A stretch of DNA of 64,000 bases. Origin: Rhizobium sp. R634 (GTDB taxonomy: Bacteria; Pseudomonadota; Alphaproteobacteria; Rhizobiales; Rhizobiaceae). The stretch spans positions 453,544 through 517,543 of the forward strand of contig NZ_LOKW01000024.1 in assembly GCF_002211305.1 (NCBI RefSeq). Reading direction: 5' to 3'. Under the pieces are notes generated by a model that ran no database searches, had not been told where the DNA came from, and saw only the letters and a program-made list of their open reading frames with translations. The position numbers and the translations under genes were made by a program. This document shows positions 33,217 to 42,348 of this stretch, piece after piece; within the stretch, counting starts at the first letter, position 1, and each line of letters opens with the position of its first letter.

Positions 33217-35676
33217 CTAAGGGGAAAAATCCATCGTTTCGAACGAGAGGTCCTTTCGATCAAACGCAAATTCAAGATCAATCCGAAATGTATTTTTTCC
33301 CGGTTCGATTACAAAAAGGGGAAAATCTCGCAGCCAGTCGCCAGATACGACAAGTGCGGAAGTCGCGGCAATGGAGCTCATCCTAACGCAGCCCAGCGGC
33401 CCCTCCGCGTCTTGCAGACGAATTCCCTTCTCATTAGGTCCACAGGATTGCTTTGGTGCAGTAACGTCGAGTTCGGTTGGAACGCGTAACACCCCCTCCA
33501 GGGATTGGTCAATTAACGCTAAATTGCTCTTGAGGACTCTGTCCGCATCGACGTTCGTGCGGATGAACTCCTGTATCGAAGCCCGGATATAATTAGGGAA
33601 CCGTAGTTTGGATGTCAGCTGACGAGATTTTATTTCCCACCTTAGATCTGCGATTTCGCGAAGATTGACATTTGCGGAAGCTAGCATTTCGGCCCGCACT
33701 TGGGCAGTAGCTTCCATGAATCTGCGAAGCGTTCGCTTCAAAGCGCTCAGTCGTTCATCGATATCCGCCGTGTCAGCCGGCGGCATCCCATAGTCCACCA
33801 GACGTAGATCGGAGATGTCCTTGACAACAGCGAAGACTTGTTGCCCAGCCGTTGCCCACTGACCTGATATTGCCTTCGTGTAAAGCTTACCAACCCCGTC
33901 CGCGACCTTCTCCATAGGCGCGACCAGTTTGTCGAAACCTTTTTTTGCCTTCTTCCTATCTTCAACTGTTTGTAGGAGTTGTCGACGCTGTTCATTAACA
34001 GCCCTGATGGCAACCTCTATTTTATCACGCTGCTCCTGTTTCATGCTGTCGTAAAGCATCAGGTGTATTTCTTTTTGCTGCGCAAGAGACTTCCTGATGA
34101 TAACCGCAATATTATCCAATTTACTCAGCGTGTCATTCTGTCTGATTCCAACATTTACGTCAGCCTCTCCCTCTCTATATATGCCGCCAATTCGAAACAG
34201 GTATGATCTGACAAAATCTAAGTCATTTAGTGTTCTAAAATTACATATTTCGTGCAAGAGGCTGTCGATTAACTCAGTGTATAACGACATCTCGTCACTA
34301 CAGCTGAGAGACGAAAAAAACTCTCTATTGGAGCGAATAGGTTTTGCGCCACGCAATGCGCCGGGTAACGCCGTTAGCAACTCCTGCTGCAGGAGCGTCA
34401 TCTCCTCTTCCAAAAGTATTGCCAATAAATCGCGCGGCGAGAACGAGAAGATGGCGGGATTGTCCATCGCCATTCTGAGGAGAGGCGCAATTGCATAGTT
34501 TCCATTCGTCTCGTACTTTGCCAACAGCGCGTAGAGTTCGGATATCGCCTCGTCGGTATTGATTGAAAAAATATCGATGCGGCCGTCGCTGCCGAACAGA
34601 TTTCCCTCGTGCACCGGTACCTCGTCGGAAAAGATGGCTCGGGAAGGTCTATCATAAAGCGTCTTGAACTTGGGGGTGCGCTTCTGAGCAATATGTGAGG
34701 GCCGTCCGCCCTGCACATTCGACGCTAGGCGGAGGTCACTCCTCTCCTGAGCGGATGGTTCACGCCCAACAAACTTTACGAAGATCTCACCGGCGTCGCC
34801 GCCCCTCCCGGGCTTTCCTGATAACGCGCCGCGTTTTGGTCGATCGATATCACACGCGTCGGTCTGAGCGCTGGGATGGTAGGAGCAGGCCGTCGTCATG
34901 CCGGCTCCGCCTCTTCCGCCCTTGAGCCCCCCGACGTGCAAGAATACCGCTCGCGTCTCGTCATAGGGGTCGCCCCCTGTTATCGGAGGGTGATCAACTT
35001 CCATGGATTTGAGGCAGGTCTCGCAAAAATGTATGCGGCTAGCATAGATCCGTATGGACCCCGAGCGCACACTCGGCCAAACCACGGAGTGATCGGGAGC
35101 ATCGCCGCCAACTTGCCGATTCACCTCAGTGGGAACTAATAGCATTGGCGCAGAGGGAAGCTGCGGAACTTCCAGTACCTTGTCTACATACTCGTTCGCA
35201 CGATGGCGATCTTCTGGCCCCTCAAACCCCTTGAAGCTGTATACCTTGCCGACGTCATCATAGTATTCCATCCAATTGTAATAATAATTAAAACTTCTTA
35301 CGATTGGTTTTTCATAATAGGTAATTATGCCATATGCTCTGCTATTTTTCTTGTACGGTTGCCAGTATAGATATTTATACTTGAAATATATTCTAGTATC
35401 TATGGGCGCATTTATATAGACATCATTTGCGGCGATTATAACATCTCCGCCATTAGTCAAAACAGGTTCGTTGATAGTTACGGCTTCACTGAAAATGAAC
35501 ACATCTCTCTTAGTTACGTGATCGTTAACTAAGAGAGAATATTTTGCTTTGTTATCCTCATTGAAAACTTTTACCAAGTGTGGATATTCCCGCCACCCTT
35601 CTTTCGTCTGCGAAACAGCCGTGTCGAGAGGCAGCGCTACTAACGACAAGACCGACAGAATAAGGCCAATTCGCAT
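33217..35676 (-). CDS. Large exported protein of unknown function, 819 aa
   Basis: An 819-aa protein with a signal peptide (MRIGLILSVLSLVALPLDTA). An N-terminal beta-rich part follows (DVFIFSEAVTINEPVLTNGG, then DVIIAANDVYINAP). Next come a cysteine pair HFCETCLK and two glycine-rich blocks (GLKGGRGGAGM; GKPGRGGDAGE). A long helical, probably coiled-coil C-terminal half comes after that (KIEVAIRAVNEQRRQLLQ, DERLSALKRTLRRFMEA), then a small C-terminal beta domain. The start at the signal peptide is preferred over an ATG 30 bases upstream because AGGGG precedes it. No family recognised. Confidence 0.75.
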   Translation of the reverse strand: MRIGLILSVLSLVALPLDTAVSQTKEGWREYPHLVKVFNEDNKAKYSLLVNDHVTKRDVFIFSEAVTINEPVLTNGGDVIIAANDVYINAPIDTRIYFKYKYLYWQPYKKNSRAYGIITYYEKPIVRSFNYYYNWMEYYDDVGKVYSFKGFEGPEDRHRANEYVDKVLEVPQLPSAPMLLVPTEVNRQVGGDAPDHSVVWPSVRSGSIRIYASRIHFCETCLKSMEVDHPPITGGDPYDETRAVFLHVGGLKGGRGGAGMTTACSYHPSAQTDACDIDRPKRGALSGKPGRGGDAGEIFVKFVGREPSAQERSDLRLASNVQGGRPSHIAQKRTPKFKTLYDRPSRAIFSDEVPVHEGNLFGSDGRIDIFSINTDEAISELYALLAKYETNGNYAIAPLLRMAMDNPAIFSFSPRDLLAILLEEEMTLLQQELLTALPGALRGAKPIRSNREFFSSLSCSDEMSLYTELIDSLLHEICNFRTLNDLDFVRSYLFRIGGIYREGEADVNVGIRQNDTLSKLDNIAVIIRKSLAQQKEIHLMLYDSMKQEQRDKIEVAIRAVNEQRRQLLQTVEDRKKAKKGFDKLVAPMEKVADGVGKLYTKAISGQWATAGQQVFAVVKDISDLRLVDYGMPPADTADIDERLSALKRTLRRFMEATAQVRAEMLASANVNLREIADLRWEIKSRQLTSKLRFPNYIRASIQEFIRTNVDADRVLKSNLALIDQSLEGVLRVPTELDVTAPKQSCGPNEKGIRLQDAEGPLGCVRMSSIAATSALVVSGDWLRDFPLFVIEPGKNTFRIDLEFAFDRKDLSFETMDFSP

Positions 35677-35774
35677 TGTCGGCACCCCTGTTCTTAATTT
35701 GCACATGTATCCGCGAAGTTGCAGGTTAGCCGTTGATTGTGCTCGGCCAGACGCTCAAGGTGTGGCCGCGCCAA

Positions 35775-36314
35775 CTAATCGCGCTTAGGCGCGTTCCGGC
35801 ACTCTGCGGTGGAGAAAGTCAAAGTGTTCTTTTTGAAGCTGATTAATTCGAGTCCGCAGTCCCGCGTGCCGAACCGGAACTTGATCCTACACAACCGCCG
35901 GACCTCGGCAGGTGACAGCTGGACGCGGTCGGTGACCGAGCCCTCTCTCGCCTTTCCGCCGAATGAGCCATTGAGGCCTTTCCACTGGACGTAGCTGAAG
36001 ATCAGCCTGTCGTCGCGGTCAAAAAAACCGGTTACGGCATAAAACTTGTTTCCGGCTATCTTCTTGCCGTTAGAGAACGTCGCAGTGATGGTGGCAAGAC
36101 CGCTGGGTGCTAACGACACGTCACCGTAGCCGACTTGGTGTGTGTCAATATTACGCTCCGCGTGAAAACGAGCGGCTTGCGCGGAGCTACCCTTTGCTTC
36201 CCTTTTTTCGATTGGCGGCACAACGCACTTTGACTTTGCTTGCACCTCGAGAGGTATAAGCAAGGTCATTCCCCCGACCCAGCATATAACGAGAGTCGCT
36301 GAGCAACTGTTCAT
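35775..36314 (-). CDS. Exported hypothetical protein, 179 aa
   Basis: A 179-aa protein with a signal peptide ending near VQAKSK (residue ~27). The mature domain has SLAPSGLATITATFSNGKKI, FFDRDDRLIFSYVQWKGLNG and four or so cysteines, including CRIKFRFGTRDCGLEL. It looks like a small disulfide-bonded beta-sandwich. It lies about 100 bases upstream of the 819-aa exported protein on the same strand, so the two may be expressed together and act in the envelope. No family recognised. Confidence 0.68.
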   Translation of the reverse strand: MNSCSATLVICWVGGMTLLIPLEVQAKSKCVVPPIEKREAKGSSAQAARFHAERNIDTHQVGYGDVSLAPSGLATITATFSNGKKIAGNKFYAVTGFFDRDDRLIFSYVQWKGLNGSFGGKAREGSVTDRVQLSPAEVRRLCRIKFRFGTRDCGLELISFKKNTLTFSTAECRNAPKRD

Positions 36315-36767
36315 GCTATCCTCCCGATCGACGCTCTCTCAGCTTACACCCGATCAACGTGTTCCGAAAGCTACCCCACGCTTCTGGATTGCTTCCAATG
36401 AGGCTAGGAATTGAGCCTGTTCGGCATTGCCTACCAACGGCAATACCGAGCTGATGGCCCAATGCACGATGTGCCCGGCTAACAGGCCGGCGCCAAAATG
36501 CCGGTCACCGGCGTATTTGCTCTCCATCGTCGCTGAATTCAGCAGTCATCTACTGCGCTTCCTTAAGCATCTTCGAAAGTTCGCCCGTACCCTCGCGGTT
36601 ACCGGTAGACTGGTCAATGCGTCTCCTCTCCATTGCAATCGCTTCCACGTCACACTCGAGTATAGCTGGTTGTTACACGCATCGGGTTACACAACCGATC
36701 GTCACATCGGTCTTGACGTCGGCTATTTGTTACAGGGTAGCTTCAGGCATAAAGCTTGAGGTGACAC
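36315..36767. other. Intergenic region upstream of the serine recombinase
   Basis: No gene is supported here. The 100 bases before the recombinase contain three GTTACA copies (near 36670, 36686 and 36730) and several inverted CGAT/ATCG and GTGAC/GTCAC bits. They could form recombinase binding (res-like) sites, but I cannot define subsites. Confidence 0.35.
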
Positions 36768-37328
36768 ATGACAAAAATCGGCTATGCCCGGGTCAGCACA
36801 GTTGACCAGGACTTCGAAATACAGCAGCAACGTTTGAAGGCCGAAGGATGCGTGATCGTGCGCGCAGAAAAGGTTTCAGGTGCCAGTCGCGAGGGACGAA
36901 CGGAACTCTCAACCATCATCGAATTTCTACGAGAAGGCGATGAGCTGGTCGTCACGCGGCTGGATCGTCTGGGGCGCGACACGCGCGACGTCCTCAACAT
37001 CGTGCATGAGTGCGAGCAACGGGGCGCATACGTGACCGTCCTGGACCCTCACGTTTCCACCCGCGGTGAGATGGGTCACGTTATTCTCACAGTCCTTGGT
37101 ATGGTCGCTCAAATGGAACGTCGCTTCATAAGGGAGCGGCAACGGGAAGGTATTGAAAAAGCAAGAGCGGAGGGTGTCTATAAAGGCGGTAAAACGCGGC
37201 TCGACCACGCCCTTATATCCCGACTTCACCACGATGGACAGGGCGTGTCCGCGATAGCGAAAGCAGCTGGTTGCTCCCGTATGCAAGTCTACCGTGTCCT
37301 CAAGAATCTGGCGGTTAATTCCCGCTGA
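36768..37328 (+). CDS. Serine recombinase (resolvase/invertase family)
   Basis: A 186-aa small serine recombinase. The catalytic Ser10 is in GYARVSTVDQ, Arg and Asp are in VVTRLDRLGRDTRD (~62-74), and the long E-helix is GMVAQMERRFIRERQREGI (~110-128). The C-terminal HTH is GVSAIAKAAGCSRMQVYRVL (~158-177). It acts as a tetramer on short sites to resolve or invert DNA. AGGTGA lies before the ATG. No transposase is nearby, so it may be a relic of a Tn3-like unit or serve the element itself. Confidence 0.92.
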   Translation: MTKIGYARVSTVDQDFEIQQQRLKAEGCVIVRAEKVSGASREGRTELSTIIEFLREGDELVVTRLDRLGRDTRDVLNIVHECEQRGAYVTVLDPHVSTRGEMGHVILTVLGMVAQMERRFIRERQREGIEKARAEGVYKGGKTRLDHALISRLHHDGQGVSAIAKAAGCSRMQVYRVLKNLAVNSR

Positions 37329-37370
37329 GAGCGTCAACATGAGTGTCCTAGCCCCACAGGGTGGATGCCC

Positions 37371-38105
37371 TCACCAAACGAATAGGTGCCCCATCCTATC
37401 CAATCTTCGCAACCGCTCCTCGTAGTCCGGCATAATCGTTTCCAGCGAGCGCCAAAAACGGCGCGAATGGTTATGCTCAAGCACATGGCAAGCCTCATGC
37501 GCAATAACGTAATCAACCAACTGCATTGGTGCCATGACCAAGCGCCAGTTTAGGCGTATGCGTCCCCTCGCATCGCAACTCCCCCAGCGTTTGGACTGGT
37601 CGACGACGTTAACGGTCGGCGTAGGAATTCCAATCGTCTCCGCGATCATCCGGGCCCGAACCGGAAAATGCACGATCGCACGCGCTCGATACCAGTGCCT
37701 GAGCCCGCTGCGGACTGCCGCACGCTGAACGGATACATGGCCATGTGGCAGCACTGGCGCGACAAGGGTTGAACCTCTCGCTGCAATACGGGTCGTGACC
37801 GCGGTTTCGTCGGGAATGAGCTTCAAGCGATACTGACGGCCCAGATAGTGGAAGGTCTCGCCACTTACAAACTCCTTTGCAACTGGCTGTCCTCCAAGCT
37901 CGCGATATGCCGCCTGCTTGCGAAGCAGCCAAGCGCCTTTCTTCCGAACGAGGCCAAGGACGCGATCATCATCCAGGTCAGACGGTGCGAGGACGCGCAC
38001 TCCGTCGAAGCCAACCGATATTGCAACAGTCTTCCGGCGCGCTGTCCGCTCAATAACGAATGCGAACGTTTCGCCGCCAAAGACGATGGAATGTTGGGCC
38101 GTCAT
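37371..38105 (-). CDS. YgjP-like metallopeptidase (DUF45)
   Basis: A 244-aa protein with the zinc-metallopeptidase motif YVIAHEACHVLEHNHSRRFW (His-Glu-x-x-His near residue 205, third His downstream) and the family sequence KRWGSCDARGRIRLNWRLV. DUF45/YgjP proteins are often encoded next to type I restriction genes. Here the start overlaps the end of hsdR by four bases, making it the last gene of the R-M operon. Its role is unproven and may be processing of R-M subunits. Confidence 0.87.
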   Translation of the reverse strand: MTAQHSIVFGGETFAFVIERTARRKTVAISVGFDGVRVLAPSDLDDDRVLGLVRKKGAWLLRKQAAYRELGGQPVAKEFVSGETFHYLGRQYRLKLIPDETAVTTRIAARGSTLVAPVLPHGHVSVQRAAVRSGLRHWYRARAIVHFPVRARMIAETIGIPTPTVNVVDQSKRWGSCDARGRIRLNWRLVMAPMQLVDYVIAHEACHVLEHNHSRRFWRSLETIMPDYEERLRRLDRMGHLFVW

Positions 38106-41071
38106 CCCGCGTATCTCGCGCGGGCAACATCCATGATCTTTGCCGTCGTAGCTTCGACCTTGTGGGCATCTAATCCCAAGCTGCGCAATTGCTCCTTGAT
38201 TGTTCGGCGCATCTGCCGCTGCACGTCCTCCTTGTGGTTCCAGTCGACGACGTCGGCATACTCCTCGAGTGCCTTGGTGATACCGGCCGCGCTACGGGAG
38301 CGCTCCGCGTTGGGTAGATCGGCGTCAATGAAGGGCAGGATGGCGGCAGCCGTTCCGGTGAGGCCATCGCTCCTGCCCGTCGCGCCCGCGCGAATATCCG
38401 CGGCCTGACCCACCATTGCCTCAAGCTGGGTCAACGCGTTGGCGGCGGAAACGCGGGCTTCCCGCCTGTCGTTGACGATCCGCTCTAGCTGCTCCCAGAG
38501 CGACGAGTAGGCTGTGGGATTTTCGTCGCGATGAACGTGGATTTCTTGTCGGATGGCGTGCTCAATCTCTGCCGCCTTAGCATCGCTCGACCGAAGGCTT
38601 TCGAGGTGAGGACGGAAGGCGGGGTCGAGAATGTCGAATTTCACCAGTAACTGCTCGACACCCGTCACAGAAAGATGGCTGGTGATGATCTCACCGACTT
38701 TTGCCCCATAATCTTTCGGATCAAACGGCTCCTCGTGATAGGCGCGGCGGGCAAGAACGCGAATGCGCGACAGCCACTTCAAGTCGGTTGGATAGGGTTC
38801 TTCCAATGCCTTGGGGTCAGGCAAGACCATGTCCATCGCTTCGGCAAAACGCAGGAAGTCGAGTTCGAACTTGGCGCGGACGTCATCCGGACGCAGTAGT
38901 TCAACGCAAGCCGTATCGTCCTGACGGTTAAGGCCTTCAAAGAGCCGAATGGCCGCCCGGTGTCGACTTTCGAGAAGCTGGATTTTCTCGGACAGCGGAC
39001 GGAGGGCACTGGCTGTGCCATCTTCGTCGGAGAACATGTCCAGTGCATCTGCGATGCGCCGGTTATCTCCCCAATAGTCTACGACCAGCCCATAGGTTTT
39101 TCCGTCAGCAGTACGGTTCACACGGGCGATGGCCTGCAAAAGCGTATGCTCTCGCAGAGGCGCATCGAGATACAAAACCTGCTCTACCGGCGCATCAAAA
39201 CCGGTCAGGAGCATATCGCACACGACCAAGATTTTTAGCGGATCGTCGCGCTTCTTGAACCGACCTATCAAGATGTCGCGGTCGCGCTTGGACAGGTGAT
39301 GGGTTTGCAGCCGGGCGCTGTCATTGTTCGAAGCGGACATGATCAGCGCGCATTCAGGTGCGCCAAGACCTCGCAAGGCCTCGGTATAGGTTACCGCGAT
39401 ATCTCGGCTGGCGGCTACAATCTGCGCCTTGAACCCGTTTGGCTCGATGGTGCTCTGATAATGCTCAAGTATATCTGTGGCGATGGTCTCCACCCGAACA
39501 CGCGCTCCAGCCAACTTCTCTTGAAGCCCTGTGCCGCGTCTAAGTTTACCGATCTCTTCCTCAGATAATTCCGGGAATGCGGCCCGAATATCCTGTTCGA
39601 GATCGCGACCGTGGATCCTGAGCGGGGCGTCACGCATCTCGTAGTAAATCGGGACAGTCGCTCCATCCTTCACGGCTTGGTCAATCAGGTAGCGGTGCAG
39701 GTAATCGCCGAAGACTTCCCGAGTGCTCCGGTCTTTTTTGTCGATGGGGGTGCCGGTGAAGGCGATCATGCAAGCATTTGGCAGTCCCGCCCGCATCCGG
39801 GCGGCAAGCGCGCCATATTGCGTCCGGTGCGCTTCATCGACCATGACAAAGACGTTCCGCGCCTTGGAGATTTCCGAAGAGCGTTTCGGCACGGCACTGT
39901 GAAACTTATGGACTGTCGTCAGAACTGTTGTTCCGGCACCGCCCGACAGAGCCTTGCGCAGCGCATCTCCGCTTTCGGCCTGTATGGGGTTGGCGAAACC
40001 TGATCGCTGGAACTGCCCAGTGATCTGGTCATCCAGGTCGGTTCTGTCAGTGACGATGACAATCGTTGGGTTTTCGGCTTCGGCAAGACGGCGCAACTTG
40101 GTTGCGAGAAACAACATCGTCAGTGATTTACCGGAGCCTTGGGTATGGTGGATGACCCCGCCACGGCGCTGCGGGTTGGGTGCGGTTCGGATGCGCTCAA
40201 TCGCCTTGCCGACGGCAACGAACTGCTGATAGCGCGCCAGCTTCTTGATGCGCCGCCCGTCGATGGTCTCGAACATCACGAAGTTGCGGATGATATCGAG
40301 CAGATTGGCCGGGGAGAGAAGCCCGGCGAGCAAGATGTCTTGTCCGTTTGGTGTTCGACCCAATTGCGCCGCGAGCGCATCAAGCGTGAGCGGATAGGGG
40401 TCCTTCCACTCAGCCCATTGCCGAGCAGGTGTCAGCGTCGTGCCGTACTTCGCGACGTCGCGCGCCAGCGCGATGGAAATTTGCGCCGTCTCGAACAGGC
40501 GAGGAGCGCCGAGCCCGGCGAATTCATCCCGGCTTTCATAACGGCGGAACTGGCGGATCGCCTCGCCCATCGGGTCGGCCAGTGAAGGTGATTTGCATTC
40601 GATGGCCGCAAGCGGGAGGCCGTTCACGTATACGACGATATCGGGAATGATGTCCTGACGAGCGCCCTTGATTGCGACTTGGCGGGCAAACTCGAACGTG
40701 TTGGCGGATGGCTCATCGAAATCGAAGAACCGAACATTGCGGTCCTGTCGTCTGCCGCCTTCCGTATGGGCGGCCGTCACGCCGTAGGTGACGGCCGTAT
40801 GGGCGCTCTCGTTAGCCTCCATCACATCGACGGCCGTCACGCGCGTGACGGCGGCAACAGCGCGGCGAACGCCGTCATCGCCAAGCCACGGATTAAGGCG
40901 CTTCAGGCATTCCACAAGGCGAACCGTAAGAACTGGTTCTGTTGACTGACCATCGCGCAACCGTCGCACATCTTCTGGTGACAAGGGCTTATAGTCGAAC
41001 AGCACCCGCAGCAGGTCCGTTGCCGGCTCCTCTACCCATTCGCGCTCTAGCTGGTCACTAGTCTCGTTCAT
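38102..41071 (-). CDS. hsdR: Type I restriction enzyme, R (endonuclease/translocase) subunit
   Basis: A 989-aa HsdR. The N-terminal nuclease site is PDIVVYVNGLPLAAIECKSP (Asp144, Glu158, Lys160). The SF2 translocase has Walker A HTQGSGKSLTM, DEAH box VMVDEAHRTQYG, motif III AFTGTPID and motif VI LLQAIARVNR. A C-terminal helical part binds the methylase. It cuts DNA far from unmethylated recognition sites after ATP-driven translocation. All key residues are intact. It overlaps hsdS by four bases. Confidence 0.95.
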   Translation of the reverse strand: MNETSDQLEREWVEEPATDLLRVLFDYKPLSPEDVRRLRDGQSTEPVLTVRLVECLKRLNPWLGDDGVRRAVAAVTRVTAVDVMEANESAHTAVTYGVTAAHTEGGRRQDRNVRFFDFDEPSANTFEFARQVAIKGARQDIIPDIVVYVNGLPLAAIECKSPSLADPMGEAIRQFRRYESRDEFAGLGAPRLFETAQISIALARDVAKYGTTLTPARQWAEWKDPYPLTLDALAAQLGRTPNGQDILLAGLLSPANLLDIIRNFVMFETIDGRRIKKLARYQQFVAVGKAIERIRTAPNPQRRGGVIHHTQGSGKSLTMLFLATKLRRLAEAENPTIVIVTDRTDLDDQITGQFQRSGFANPIQAESGDALRKALSGGAGTTVLTTVHKFHSAVPKRSSEISKARNVFVMVDEAHRTQYGALAARMRAGLPNACMIAFTGTPIDKKDRSTREVFGDYLHRYLIDQAVKDGATVPIYYEMRDAPLRIHGRDLEQDIRAAFPELSEEEIGKLRRGTGLQEKLAGARVRVETIATDILEHYQSTIEPNGFKAQIVAASRDIAVTYTEALRGLGAPECALIMSASNNDSARLQTHHLSKRDRDILIGRFKKRDDPLKILVVCDMLLTGFDAPVEQVLYLDAPLREHTLLQAIARVNRTADGKTYGLVVDYWGDNRRIADALDMFSDEDGTASALRPLSEKIQLLESRHRAAIRLFEGLNRQDDTACVELLRPDDVRAKFELDFLRFAEAMDMVLPDPKALEEPYPTDLKWLSRIRVLARRAYHEEPFDPKDYGAKVGEIITSHLSVTGVEQLLVKFDILDPAFRPHLESLRSSDAKAAEIEHAIRQEIHVHRDENPTAYSSLWEQLERIVNDRREARVSAANALTQLEAMVGQAADIRAGATGRSDGLTGTAAAILPFIDADLPNAERSRSAAGITKALEEYADVVDWNHKEDVQRQMRRTIKEQLRSLGLDAHKVEATTAKIMDVARARYAG

Positions 41072-42348
41072 GCCGCTTGCCCAGCTCTGTCCCTATGCCG
41101 CGCAATGATGATTTCCGGAAGGCGAATGTGCCCTGAGAGCAGTTCCTGAGCCAATGCATCCCGGTTTTCGGTCAACGCCTTGCGGGTCTCCCGCTCTTTC
41201 GCAATCCGCATGTCAAATGCTTCGCCGACGGCTGCGATCTTTTGTTGCTCGGTCGTCGGTGGCTGCAAGATCTGGAGCTTCTTGAAGACCGGCATGTAAA
41301 TGGTCTGGTGAGTACTGCCTTCCTGCAGGCGATCCCACTCGCGTTCCATGTGGCGGAAAACCTGAACGAGATAGGCCGGCACTAGAGCTGGCCCACAGAC
41401 CCAATTTGCAAAGTCTTGGCTGGTCGCCATCGCTCGCTTCATGCGCGAGGCCTTGCCTACCGTTGCCGTACGGGAAAATACCACAGTATCCTTGGGCAGA
41501 ACGCGCGCTGAGGAATTTGCTATGCCCTTAGGGGTGACGCATTCAGAAGTTTGATCGATTTCGAGCGCGTCGAGAGCCTCGGTGTCGGCGAGCGATAACC
41601 ATGGAATTTCACCGTTCCAATATTCTGCCTTTTCTCGGCTCGGTGTGTGGCCGCTTTCGAGCTTGGCTACCTTCGTCAGTGTCACGAGGTCCCAATCTGC
41701 TGGGATATGAGTGATCCCTTCGGCTACTCGTCCAAGCACCCAGCGCGACGGTAAGGGCTTTCTCGGCGCGTTCTCGCGCCGGATGCCGAGCATCAGCAAT
41801 TCGCGCATCGTGGCGTACTTAGCGTCGGCAAGCGCCGCAATTAACGCCTCCGTTTTTACGATAGCCTCCTCCACCGCAGCCAAGACCTCGGCAATCGCGC
41901 ACTGTTCGGCGAGCGGCGGAAGGCTTAGGCGAGTGGCAAGAAACTCTTCTGTCGGTACACGGTTCGCTTTCCGCGAGCCGATCGCGGCAAACTTGAAACG
42001 CCCATAGAAGCTAGGACGGGCGACTGTCTTTAGAAACCAAGACGGGTCCACTTCTCCGACAAAGTCGAACGTCGGCAGATCGAGCGTTGTTTCATATCCG
42101 TCCAGATGCGGCGGAATGATCCCGAATGCACCATTCAAACAATCGAGCTTGCTATAGGCAAACTGGCCTGCTTTGCGGATGTAGTAATTGGTCGCTTCAC
42201 TTCCGCCACGATCCGAACTCGCAACGATGCCGCGCCCATAAAGTCGAATTGTCAGTTTTCTGGCATTGCTGCCGTTGCTCCCCTTAATTCGGCTTTCCTT
42301 GATGAGGTCGCCTATTTTCACTGGGGGCCAATGGAAATCACCTGACAT
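41068..42348 (-). CDS. hsdS: Type I restriction enzyme, S (specificity) subunit
   Basis: A 426-aa HsdS with two target-recognition domains and two conserved helical spacers: spacer 1 LPPLAEQCAIAEVLAAVEEA (~140-160) and spacer 2 LQPPTTEQQKIAAVGEAFD (~370-390). TRD2 starts at WDLVTLTKVAKLESGHTP. The two TRDs define a bipartite recognition site. The start at 42348 lies inside the end of hsdM (11-bp overlap) behind AAGGAG. A longer frame to 42372 is less likely. Confidence 0.93.
   Translation of the reverse strand: MSGDFHWPPVKIGDLIKESRIKGSNGSNARKLTIRLYGRGIVASSDRGGSEATNYYIRKAGQFAYSKLDCLNGAFGIIPPHLDGYETTLDLPTFDFVGEVDPSWFLKTVARPSFYGRFKFAAIGSRKANRVPTEEFLATRLSLPPLAEQCAIAEVLAAVEEAIVKTEALIAALADAKYATMRELLMLGIRRENAPRKPLPSRWVLGRVAEGITHIPADWDLVTLTKVAKLESGHTPSREKAEYWNGEIPWLSLADTEALDALEIDQTSECVTPKGIANSSARVLPKDTVVFSRTATVGKASRMKRAMATSQDFANWVCGPALVPAYLVQVFRHMEREWDRLQEGSTHQTIYMPVFKKLQILQPPTTEQQKIAAVGEAFDMRIAKERETRKALTENRDALAQELLSGHIRLPEIIIARHRDRAGQAA

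Noticed and set aside
36427..36759. A 110-codon frame upstream of the serine recombinase
   Set aside because: Irregular composition and no ribosome binding site. The region better fits recombinase sites or decayed DNA.
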